DNA from: Bacteroidota bacterium
GTDB taxonomy: Bacteria > Bacteroidota > Bacteroidia > UKL13-3
Direction of reading: 5' to 3'
Assembly: GCA_947507965.1 (NCBI GenBank)
Contig: CANNQU010000021.1
Location: 1-45,669 of the forward strand
Length of the DNA: 45,669 bases
Part shown: in pieces, positions 33,923 to 40,868 of the stretch
Numbering within the stretch: position 1 is the stretch's first letter
How the letters are laid out: each line of letters begins with the position of its first letter
The notes under the pieces: model-generated
Database searches by the model: none
Seen by the model: only the letters and a program-made list of their open reading frames with translations
What the model was told of the DNA's origin: nothing
Made by a program: the position numbers and the translations under genes

Positions 33923-35140
33923 TTAAAGCAACGACAAATGCGCCTCATCCATCAAAGGATTCTCAAACTCCTCCAAATAAATCTTGGTAACTGCTACACT
34001 GCTATGCCCCATACTTTCGCTTATAAGTTCTTCACTATGCCCGCTTCGTTTCATAATAGTAGCATAGGAATGCCGCGCAACATACGTAGTTAGTTCGGAT
34101 TCAATTTTACATTTCTCCCCAATCGTTTTTAATTGCCTATTAATAAGTGTTGTCATTTTAGTATGCCTGTTGTGAATTGCAATTTTCGTTTTGTGGCCTT
34201 CGTTAAGCAAGGGAAATATATAACTGTTTTTGTCTGAAAAAGTAAGCGGACGGTAATATTTAAGCATCTCAATCACAGGAGGAAGTAATTTCATGGTAAA
34301 GAAACCGCCAGTCTTTTGACGAGTATAGGTCAAAACATTGTCGCTAATGTCTGAATATTTCAACTGGCATATATCAATGAAATTAATACCCCGACAGTAA
34401 TAACTAAAAAGGAAAGCGTTTTTAGCATCAATCAATTCCGGACATTCGGTGGTATCGAAATCACGGATTTTATTGATGTCGGCTTTACTAATCGCCCTCT
34501 TTTTAGTTTTGATACGCTTGTATTCAGACATGGAAAAATTTTTGAAGGGATAATATTCCGGTGGGCATATTCCTTCTTTTATCGCACGGTTTAGTAATGC
34601 CCGGAAGGTTCGCAGGTAAATAGCAATGGTGTTTAATCCTTTCCCAGTACTTTTTAAATATTCTTCGAACTTTTTGAGGAAGGTATAATTGGCTTCCGAA
34701 AAATGTACCGTGGAGTTATCGAATTTTTGAAGTTGGTTTTTGGTATCCCGGTACACCTTGGCATTACGTATTTCACCTGCGCCTTTCAATCGCTCTTCTA
34801 CCTCAATGAAATATGCATACAAGGTGACACTGCTTCGTTTCTTTTTCTTCATCAGTTTCACATATTCCTGAGCAGATAAACTCTGGTTTTCGCTTTCGGT
34901 TTTAAAAATGAGCTTCATGGCTTGGGCCACCTTTCGCTTTATTTCTTCCGAAAATTCAAAAAAGAAAGGGTGTTTTTTTTTCGGAACACCGGCATCGGAA
35001 TCCCATAATTTAGGATCGCATCTTAAACCCAGCGGAATATACCTTGGTTTTCTATCTTTGGTGATCCGTAAACGAACCGGAAGCTCGCCGTTAGGGTAAG
35101 GTTTTTGATTGTTTAATACGACTTTTAGCGATGCATCCAT
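33923..35140 (-). CDS. Tyrosine site-specific recombinase (island integrase)
   Basis: The 405-residue product has an N-terminal arm-DNA-binding domain (about 1-90), a SAM-like core-binding domain (about 100-205) and a catalytic domain. Active-site residues are Arg250 (YYCRGINF), Lys276, Arg356 and neighbouring His357 (VARHSYAT), His379 (MGHSS) and nucleophile Tyr388 (KIYLEEF). Position 353, often His, is Tyr, as is common in Bacteroidota integrases. It lies 166 bp from attR and reads away from it, the normal place for an integrase of a tRNA-targeted element. Two arm-type repeats lie 32-52 bp upstream of its start and overlap a possible promoter (TTGTTT / 16 bp / TATAAT on the minus strand, 35155-35182). 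Integrase binding could therefore repress its own gene. Confidence 0.96.
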   Translation of the reverse strand: MDASLKVVLNNQKPYPNGELPVRLRITKDRKPRYIPLGLRCDPKLWDSDAGVPKKKHPFFFEFSEEIKRKVAQAMKLIFKTESENQSLSAQEYVKLMKKKKRSSVTLYAYFIEVEERLKGAGEIRNAKVYRDTKNQLQKFDNSTVHFSEANYTFLKKFEEYLKSTGKGLNTIAIYLRTFRALLNRAIKEGICPPEYYPFKNFSMSEYKRIKTKKRAISKADINKIRDFDTTECPELIDAKNAFLFSYYCRGINFIDICQLKYSDISDNVLTYTRQKTGGFFTMKLLPPVIEMLKYYRPLTFSDKNSYIFPLLNEGHKTKIAIHNRHTKMTTLINRQLKTIGEKCKIESELTTYVARHSYATIMKRSGHSEELISESMGHSSVAVTKIYLEEFENPLMDEAHLSLL

Positions 35141-35171
35141 GCGAGCGAAGATACATTATAGCAGTTTAAAA

Positions 35172-35192
35172 AGTTGAAACAAAGTTGAAACA
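35172..35192. promoter_or_regulatory. Putative integrase arm-type sites, right end
   Basis: AGTTGAAACA occurs at 35172-35181 and 35183-35192, with the same 11-bp pitch as the pair at 191 and 202. The sites lie between the integrase start and attR. Confidence 0.7.
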
Positions 35193-35306
35193 TTTGGGGT
35201 AAAACAGGGTATTTTGGGGTATGGAGGGTACTTGCTCATTTTGCTAAATCATTGATTTCATTGGCTTTCAAAGCATTGGATAAAATAGGATATGATTAAT
35301 CTCGAG

Positions 35307-35371
35307 GCTTTGGGAGCAGAAGGTCGTAGGTTCGAATCCTGCCACCCCGACCAATCCCACAAAGGGTTTCA
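35307..35371 (+). repeat. attR: 65-bp direct repeat with orphan tRNA-Pro 3' half
   Basis: Identical to 97-161. Only the 3' half of tRNA-Pro (anticodon loop to CCA at 35353) is present and the sequence 5' of it is unrelated, so it cannot make a tRNA. It is the original downstream part of the target gene displaced by integration, or the shared junction of two tandem elements. Confidence 0.95.
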
Positions 35372-35392
35372 GGAAACTGGAACCCTTTTTTT
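35361..35392 (+). terminator. Second copy of the tRNA-Pro terminator hairpin
   Basis: A stem of 35361-35372 with 35377-35388 around a GAAA loop, with a T-run. Compared with 151-182 the closing pair has swapped from C-G to G-C, a compensatory change that preserves the structure outside the identical 65 bp. Confidence 0.8.
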
Positions 35393-36019
35393 TGCACTGG
35401 GGTACAACATAGGTAAAACATTTTGGGGCTTATTGGAATCCCGTTAAATGTTTGCTTTCTCAACAGCATCGGAGGTTCCATCCATTTCAACTTTGTATTT
35501 GCCAGCATTTTCAAGGAATCTTGGAAACACCATTTCTGATTTTTAGTCAACTATTTCAAATTTGGAATCGGTTTAACATTCGCAACATGGCAATAGGAAA
35601 GATTATTTCGGGCATAAAAAAACAAGGGGTACAACATTTTGGGTATAACATTTTGATTGTATTTCGCCAATTAGAAAGTAGGAATGACTATCGGAAGAAA
35701 GTAAATTTATTTTCAATTACACTTATATCTTCTTTAAATTTAGTACAGTTAAACTCCTTTGATTTATCAGGGACACGAATCAATCGGTTCATAAAAGCAC
35801 TCTTGAGTATTTCATGGTGTGTTAAAATGCATGTTATTCTACATAATAAACACTCAAACACCTATAAACATTGAAATATGAAAACGAAAATAATGTATTT
35901 TCGCTTTCATTTATGGCATTTTCGCGATGATTTTCTCGTACAATTAAAACGAAAAGGAAAGCGAACACGGGGTGTAACACGGGTTGAAAAAGGAAAAATA
36001 TCCCTTAATTAATGGCGTC
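35372..36019. other. Gene-free interval right of attR
   Basis: About 650 bp with no gene I can support. It holds the GGGGTAnAACA motifs and, from 35820, the second copy of the ~258-bp noncoding block. A 39-codon open frame (35893-36012, basic, Arg/Lys-rich) has a counterpart at 9293, but substitutions between the copies fall evenly over codon positions, so coding is not supported. Confidence 0.6.
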
Positions 36020-36075
36020 TTAGAAATACGTATTCACAGCAAATTCAAACTGCTCGATGAATATTTTCTTGAATG
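35820..36075. repeat. Copy B of the ~258-bp block shared with 9220-9477
   Basis: Diverged direct copy of 9220-9477. The match begins at TGTTAAAATGC and continues through the 3' end of fic. In this copy the adjoining fic gene is full length. Confidence 0.85.
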
Positions 36076-37069
36076 CACTGATATTATTTTGCTCGTAAAA
36101 AATCAGCATGGCCTTTTTGTAATCAATAGAATCTACCGTTCTGAAAGAGATCGGACAATATTGATGATTCATTAAAATAGCATTGCTGATAATACGTGCG
36201 GTGCGTTTGTTTCCGTCGGCAAAGGGTTGTATGTATGAAATTAAAACCAATACCAACAATGCCTTTTCAAAAATATCTGATTTAGAATTTACAAGCGTAC
36301 AGGTATCCATTAAAGCTTCTTTTATTTGATGCTCATTATCCAATGGTTTGTAGTTGGTTCCGGAAATACCCACTCTCCGGTGACGGATATTACGGGTAAC
36401 ATTCAGATCTTTGATAAGCAAACTGTGAATATCTTCGATAGCTGAAATCGTTAAGGGTTGAACATAGCTGCTATGGTCGGAAATGAAATCCAAAGCGGCT
36501 TTATGGTTTAACAACATGGTGGCTTCGTCCTTCGTTTTGCCTGATGCCGTTTCCTGATCTTTTAATAATCGCTCGGTTTCAAGTAAGGAGTAGGTATTAC
36601 CTTCGATTTGCGAAGACTTCCAACTTAAATCAATGGCCAGTCGCTCAAATTCTTTTTTGAATTCCTGCGGACTCAGGTTTGCAAGGTTATTTTTAAAGGT
36701 TGTTTGTAACTGTGTTAAGTGTTGATGTTCATTATCGGTAAATAAGGAAGTAGCTTTCAATTGAGAAGTAATCAATTCGTGATTAAAACCGGACTTAATT
36801 TCCCGTTCATCGATTTCCTTTTGAAAATAATCCTCTGGGTTTATCGGAATCAATACTTCGTAAGATGGACTTATATGGTATTTTGTTCCTTTGCCCTTAC
36901 CCTGAACATGAATTAGATTGGATTGGACTAGAGACTGAATTACGCGCTTAATGGTGGCATAGCTCCCTGCATTTCCAACTCCTTCATGGATTTCCTTGGA
37001 TGAAGTTTGAGGATGACTTTTGATAAAGTCAATGATAATCCGTTCGAGATTGTTGTTCTTTGGTGCCAT
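36020..37069 (-). CDS. Fic-domain protein with N-terminal winged helix; catalytic His replaced by Gln
   Basis: I choose the ATG at 37069 (349 residues); the longer frame starts with TTG. Residues 1-65 are a winged helix ('QTSSKEIHEGVGNAGSYATIKRVIQSLVQS'). Residues 152-158 match the Fic inhibitory motif (S/T)xxxE(G/N) (SSQIEGN). The Fic core motif at 281-292 reads QPFADGNKRTAR, where active enzymes have HPFx(D/E)GNGRxxR: the catalytic His is Gln281 and the second Gly is Lys. Fic enzymes usually AMPylate proteins, so this one may be inactive, have altered chemistry, or serve as a regulator. Repeated TTGAGCTA sites upstream suggest it binds its own promoter. It belongs to the decayed element right of attR; its terminal codons survive at 9422-9475. 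Confidence 0.88.
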   Translation of the reverse strand: MAPKNNNLERIIIDFIKSHPQTSSKEIHEGVGNAGSYATIKRVIQSLVQSNLIHVQGKGKGTKYHISPSYEVLIPINPEDYFQKEIDEREIKSGFNHELITSQLKATSLFTDNEHQHLTQLQTTFKNNLANLSPQEFKKEFERLAIDLSWKSSQIEGNTYSLLETERLLKDQETASGKTKDEATMLLNHKAALDFISDHSSYVQPLTISAIEDIHSLLIKDLNVTRNIRHRRVGISGTNYKPLDNEHQIKEALMDTCTLVNSKSDIFEKALLVLVLISYIQPFADGNKRTARIISNAILMNHQYCPISFRTVDSIDYKKAMLIFYEQNNISAFKKIFIEQFEFAVNTYF

Positions 37070-37081
37070 TAAAACTATTTG

Positions 37082-37153
37082 TAGCTCACAAAAATAGCAA
37101 ATACGGCTCAATAAAGTAGTGTTTTGAGCTATATTTTAATAATTATTGAGCTA
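37082..37153. promoter_or_regulatory. Candidate operators upstream of the Fic gene
   Basis: TTGAGCTA occurs directly at 37124-37131 and 37146-37153. Inverted partial copies are TAGCTCA at 37082-37088 and GCTCAA at 37107-37112. All lie within 90 bp upstream of the Fic ATG (37069). They are good candidates for binding by the protein's own winged-helix domain. Confidence 0.6.
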
Positions 37154-37244
37154 TAATTGAACATTTACTGATTTGTATTTTATTTTTTATGTCGTTGAAA
37201 TCCATTAATAGTTAGTGCAATGGGTGGTCAAGTAGTCATTTTAT

Positions 37245-37637
37245 CTACTCCACCACAAACTCCCTCCAATCATACTCCACCAGATAATCCGCCAAATCGT
37301 ACCCCTGCTCCCGGTCTTCTTTGTTGGCATTGCGCTCGAGTAGACTGGAAACAGAAACCGGAAATTTCGATGAAAACGAAATATCTCTGGAAAGCTCCAT
37401 CGCCTTACTTTTCCACTTATCATAACCATTCAAATCAGGGAAAAGTATAACCTTGCTACTCTTTAGAATAGCGCATTTCTCCGCATTTAGGTTACTAATA
37501 CTACCTGCAGCCAACCAGATATATTCACGGTAAATACACACTCGAAATTATCGCTGTTTTTTCGCTTTCGACTATGGCAACAGGCATGGTTTTTTCGCGC
37601 AGCAGATGCTCTCCGAAAAAACATTGTTTTAATTCAT
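37245..37637 (-). pseudogene. Broken second copy of the TOPRIM primase gene
   Basis: It matches the 3' 390 bp of 10005-10979 closely, up to and including the terminal 'YDWREFVVE'. An extra A near 37527 shifts the frame between 'SSVYLP' and 'EYIWLAAGS', there is a small in-frame deletion, and the 5' two thirds are missing, cut at about 37637 by an IS21-like end. It cannot make a working primase. Confidence 0.9.
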
Positions 37638-37640
37638 TGA

Positions 37641-37933
37641 TGTCCAATTCAATTTGGCGACATGAGAAAATAAACTCTAAAAAAGGCACCTCTCCTTGAG
37701 TTGGATATTTCGGAACCAACTGAACCACCATTTCGGTTTCAACTGAACCACTATTCCGGTTTCAACTGAACCACCATTCCGGTTTCAACTGAACCACCCC
37801 TATTTGGGAAATGATGCAATAGCTCTAATCTTGGATTATGGCAAACAACCCCAAAAACATGCATCAGATTAAAGAAATTTTTCGCAGAAAACATCAAGGA
37901 GAAAGCAATCGGAGTATATCCCGAAACACAGGC
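37641..37933 (+). mobile_element. Truncated IS21-like insertion sequence, left end only
   Basis: It begins with TGTCCAATT, as IS21-family ends typically start with TGT. It contains four copies of a roughly 20-bp repeat (GGTTTCAACTGAACCAC core) with an exact 23-bp period from 37711 to about 37800, the multiple terminal repeats typical of IS21 relatives. The first 32 codons of an IstA-like transposase follow. The remainder and the right end are missing. Confidence 0.75.
37838..37933 (+). pseudogene. istA transposase fragment
   Basis: From ATG 37838 the frame reads MANNPKNMHQIKEIFRRKHQ and then GESNRSISRNTG, the N-terminal helix-turn-helix of IS21-family IstA transposases. Homology ends there; the frame runs on into the neighbouring terminator and stops at 38005. 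The gene is truncated and non-functional. Confidence 0.7.
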
Positions 37934-37950
37934 TCAATTTGTTTATCACA

Positions 37951-37987
37951 AAAAAAAGCTCTCCCAAACCATGGAAGAGCATTTTTT
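37951..37987 (-). terminator. Terminator of the small exported protein gene
   Basis: On the minus strand GCTCTTCC pairs with GGGAGAGC around an 8-nt loop, followed by a T-run (A-run at 37949-37957 on the plus strand). A T-run on the other side (37982-37987) could make it work in both directions. Confidence 0.75.
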
Positions 37988-38007
37988 ATGCGATGTATAG
38001 ATTAAAA

Positions 38008-38391
38008 CTAACAGTAGTAATATACATAATAACAGTTGCCATAACTGTTGCAATACAGATAATAGCAAACAGCTCCACGCTGCTTTGAATCTACATCTTT
38101 CAATCCTTTAGCATAGGTCGTTGCTTTTTCGTTCAACAGGTCGGCTTCGGCTTGAGTAAGCACATGGCCTGCTGCAAATTTAGATGCGCCCACCGTTACG
38201 TCGGCAGCTACCGCTCCACGGCTTTTTTCAGGACCATTAGCAACGACGGCCAAAAATCCTACATCGGCTTTCGATAATGCTTCACCAGCCTCAAACTTAG
38301 CGATAGCAGTAGCATCTTTCATCGTTCCTTGGGCAAAAGAGTAGGAAACAGCCAGCATTACAAATGCAAATAATACAAATACTTTTTTCAT
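38008..38391 (-). CDS. Small exported protein with Tyr/Cys-rich C-terminal tail
   Basis: The 127-residue product has a strong signal peptide (residues 1-20, cleavage SFA/QG). The mature part contains two related helical units, 32-47 and 71-86 (KFxAGxxL pattern, e.g. KFAAGHVLTQAEADLL). Each is followed at some distance by RGAV (58-61 and 105-108). The last 19 residues (109-127) contain nine Tyr and four Cys. The tail could form disulfides, bind metal, or be modified or released as a peptide after the RGAV site; none of this is shown. It has its own terminator and a 386-bp upstream region, so it is probably monocistronic. I do not recognise a family. Confidence 0.75.
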   Translation of the reverse strand: MKKVFVLFAFVMLAVSYSFAQGTMKDATAIAKFEAGEALSKADVGFLAVVANGPEKSRGAVAADVTVGASKFAAGHVLTQAEADLLNEKATTYAKGLKDVDSKQRGAVCYYLYCNSYGNCYYVYYYC

Positions 38392-38777
38392 GATTAGAAT
38401 GGTTTAAAGGGTTTAGATTAATATATTTTAATAATACAAGTTTATAACATTTTGAACAAACTAGTAAATTATTTTTAAAATTTTATTTGAAATTACCGTA
38501 ACCAAGGCATAGGCCCTACCTTAAAACACGTAAACAAAAAAAAACAATTGGCAACCCATACCCTCTCACGCGTCTTAACACATTGGTTTTTTATCGCACA
38601 ATAGCCTTAATGAACAATGAAAATAAAGTAACGAAACAGGGTAACATGAATTCCTAAATTTACAATCCATGGTTTTACGGCTTCCATGTTATGCAGCTAA
38701 CTATTATTCTAAAGTATGATGCAAATCATATTTTCAAGGCTCATTTAAAAATACATTTGCTTAAAATGAATTAAATT
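38392..38777. other. Divergent intergenic region
   Basis: 386 bp between two divergent genes, AT-rich, with A-runs. It holds the probable promoter of the plus-strand cluster (38752-38759) and must hold that of the minus-strand gene, which I could not identify. Confidence 0.5.
38752..38759 (+). promoter_or_regulatory. Probable -7 promoter element (TACATTTG)
   Basis: A perfect TAnnTTTG match lies 18 bp ahead of the ATG of the dehydrogenase/hydratase gene, with a weak upstream element (TATTTTC near 38729). It implies a short leader of about 10 nt. Confidence 0.5.
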
Positions 38778-40796
38778 ATGGCGTATAATTTTAAAGATAT
38801 TGCAATCACAAAAATTGCTGTTATCGGGGCAGGACAAATAGGTCCTGACATTGCATTGCATTTTGCAAAATCTCTTTCACCCTTTAATGTAAGTGTTATC
38901 ATTGTTGACATTTCACCAGAGGCCCTTGCCAAAGCAGAAGCTAAGGTGAATAAAAAAATTCAGAAAGGACTCGAGTCCGGAGCGTTCAAACCGGAACAAG
39001 CAGAAAGGATAAAAAATGCCATGATCTTTTCGTCCGATTACGAGTACATTCGAGGATCACAAATTGTGGTGGAAGCGGCTACCGAAGATGAGAATATCAA
39101 AGATAAAATTTTTCGGCAGGTAGAATCCATGACCGATGATCAATGTATATATCTCTCGAACTCTTCACACATGCAGCCGGAAGTGATTTTCCGGAATATA
39201 AAAAACAAGTCACGTTGCCTAGTGGCACATTATTTTTTCCCGGCCGAAATAAACCCTGTCGTTGAGCTGGTTCCAGGCAACGAAACAAAGCCTAATCTCG
39301 TTCAATATTTGCTTGCCTTTTATGAGTCGATAGGCAAAGTTCCAATCAAAGTAAAAAGTTCCTATGGCTATGCTATCGACCCCATTTTTGAAGGGATATG
39401 CCAAACCGCAATCCTATGTTTCGAGAGAGGTTGGGGTAACGAGAAGGAAATTGATGCTGCGGCCGTCAAGGCACTAGGATTGGGTGTAGGCCCGTTCACG
39501 GCATTGAATTTAACCGGTGGAAACCCCATTACAGCCCATGGCTTGGATGAGATGGGGAAACTGCTTATGCCATGGTTTAAAACACCCCCATCACTACATA
39601 CGAAAACACGGCAAAAAGAAGCTTGGAACACAGCGCAGCGTGGTGAAAATATTGAATTGTCGGTTGAAAAAGGAGCGAAACTGATAGCCGAGTTTCAAGG
39701 AGCCTATTTTGCACTGTCGTCGTATATCCTTGACCTTGGAATTGTTGATATCAACGACCTGAACATGGCCTGTGAAATATCGCTTTCTATAAAGCCACCT
39801 TTTGCTTTCATGAATGCGCTTGGTATAAATCAATCGATGGAGTTGGTGAAAACATTTTGCACTTCTCATCCAAGCTTTCCTTTTCCAAAAATTTTAGAAA
39901 AAACGAGTGCTGCCGGAGGGTGGAAACTAAAGGACCTTGTTACCACCGTTATGGAAGAGACCCTTGTGATAACGATTCGTCGACCAAAGGTATTAAATGC
40001 ATTAAATTTAAATGTCATTGGACAGATAAAAAATGAATTGGAACTGGTAGCTAATGACCCCTCCATAAAAGCAGTGGTGATTACCGGCTTTGGCACCAAA
40101 GCATTTGTGTCGGGTGCTGATATCAATATGCTTGCTGCGTTAAAAACATCGGAAGATGGATATAATAACTCCCGTACCTTTCAATCGGTATTGGATTATA
40201 TAGAGAACTACTCGAAACCTATCGTATGCGCTATGAATGGCTTTGCGTTCGGTGGAGGAAATGAGCTGGCCATGGCATGCTCAACACGCATCTGTAAAAA
40301 GGGCACGCCTCTTTTGGTTTGTCAGCCGGAGGTGAACCTCGGCTTTATTGCCGGTGCTGGCGGCACGCAAAGACTACCTCGGCTGGTAGGTGTTGAAAAA
40401 GCCGCTGAAATATTACGTACCGCCAGAAATGTTTCCGGTAAAGAAGCCGCTGAAATTGGCTTGGTTCACCAAGAGGTAGAAAGTGATTTAATAGCAGCAG
40501 CAATACAACTAGCAAAAGAAATGGCTTCCGGAATGGTGACGGTGAAAAGAGTTTCAACGGAACCAATGGCTTTGATTGGCGCTCCGGCTCAGCTTGAAAT
40601 TGGTCATTTAAGTAAAACGATAGATGAGATTTTAGTGCGTGCCATTTATGAAGGTGCAACGCTAAATTTAAAAGATGGACTCGATCTGGAGTCGAGCATG
40701 TTTGGAGTGTGTTTAACCACTGAGGATATGAAAATAGGATTAGAAAATTTTAAAACCAATGGCCCAAAAGTAAAAGCAAATTTTATTCATCGCTAA
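38778..40796 (+). CDS. 3-hydroxyacyl-CoA dehydrogenase/enoyl-CoA hydratase fusion
   Basis: The 672-residue bifunctional enzyme has the dehydrogenase first and the hydratase last, the reverse of FadB/FadJ. Residues 1-330 are 3-hydroxyacyl-CoA dehydrogenase: NAD site GAGQIG (17-22), 'LSNSSHMQPE', and catalytic His in 'VAHYFFPAEINPVVEL' near 148. Residues about 395-620 are a crotonase domain with oxyanion-hole 'SGADINML', catalytic Glu in 'FGGGNELAMAC' near 497 and a second Glu in 'CQPEVNLGFIAGAGGTQRL' near 517. The same order is known from archaeal crotonyl-CoA hydratase/3-hydroxybutyryl-CoA dehydrogenases. It would interconvert enoyl-CoA and 3-oxoacyl-CoA in a degradative route. It leads the plus-strand cluster with a TrpB2-like enzyme and HyuAB. 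Confidence 0.92.
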   Translation: MAYNFKDIAITKIAVIGAGQIGPDIALHFAKSLSPFNVSVIIVDISPEALAKAEAKVNKKIQKGLESGAFKPEQAERIKNAMIFSSDYEYIRGSQIVVEAATEDENIKDKIFRQVESMTDDQCIYLSNSSHMQPEVIFRNIKNKSRCLVAHYFFPAEINPVVELVPGNETKPNLVQYLLAFYESIGKVPIKVKSSYGYAIDPIFEGICQTAILCFERGWGNEKEIDAAAVKALGLGVGPFTALNLTGGNPITAHGLDEMGKLLMPWFKTPPSLHTKTRQKEAWNTAQRGENIELSVEKGAKLIAEFQGAYFALSSYILDLGIVDINDLNMACEISLSIKPPFAFMNALGINQSMELVKTFCTSHPSFPFPKILEKTSAAGGWKLKDLVTTVMEETLVITIRRPKVLNALNLNVIGQIKNELELVANDPSIKAVVITGFGTKAFVSGADINMLAALKTSEDGYNNSRTFQSVLDYIENYSKPIVCAMNGFAFGGGNELAMACSTRICKKGTPLLVCQPEVNLGFIAGAGGTQRLPRLVGVEKAAEILRTARNVSGKEAAEIGLVHQEVESDLIAAAIQLAKEMASGMVTVKRVSTEPMALIGAPAQLEIGHLSKTIDEILVRAIYEGATLNLKDGLDLESSMFGVCLTTEDMKIGLENFKTNGPKVKANFIHR

Positions 40797-40868
40797 GCTT
40801 TAATACGGCCATAAAAACAAAAAGACTTCTTCTTAATTAATATTTAAACCCGAAAACATCGCAACCAC

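Larger units (their letters stand above)
97..35371. mobile_element. tRNA-Pro integrative element (defence island), about 35.2 kb
   Basis: The element is bounded by the 65-bp direct repeat at 97-161 and 35307-35371. It carries its own tyrosine integrase (33923-35140) beside the right end and an excisionase-like HTH gene with a D5/P4-type helicase and TOPRIM primase in the middle. Most other genes are restriction or putative antiphage functions. No relaxase, coupling protein, pilus, capsid or terminase gene is visible, so it probably moves passively, as a satellite, or by natural transfer of flanking DNA. Sequence composition looks mosaic by eye: the GmrSD-like, FG-GAP and large helicase genes appear more AT-rich than the hsdR/hsdM/DUF4062 block. 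The cargo was therefore probably assembled in several steps. Confidence 0.92.
35196..35654. repeat. Dispersed GGGGTAnAACA motifs on both sides of attR
   Basis: GGGGTAAAACA lies at 35196 inside the island. GGGGTACAACAT occurs twice outside it, at 35399 and 35626, with near matches GGTAAAACATTTT (about 35412) and GGGTATAACATTTT (35641). They flank the recombination site and may be arm sites of the older, decayed element or secondary recombination-protein sites. Confidence 0.5.

Noticed and set aside
35307-35353. Second tRNA-Pro gene
   Set aside because: Only the 3' half from the anticodon stem onward is present; the acceptor 5' strand and D-arm are missing.
35452-35874. 140-codon open frame right of attR
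   Set aside because: No recognisable domain, unusual Phe/His/Ile-rich composition, no ribosome-binding context, and it overlaps the noncoding repeat block.
37070-37111. N-terminal extension of the Fic protein (TTG start at 37111)
   Set aside because: The ATG at 37069 fits the winged-helix start, and the extension would overlap the candidate operator sites.
37711-37800. Four 23-bp-period repeats that could suggest a short CRISPR array
   Set aside because: There are no unique spacers; the units are head-to-tail and lie at the TGT end of an IS21-like fragment directly before istA, where such terminal repeats are normal.
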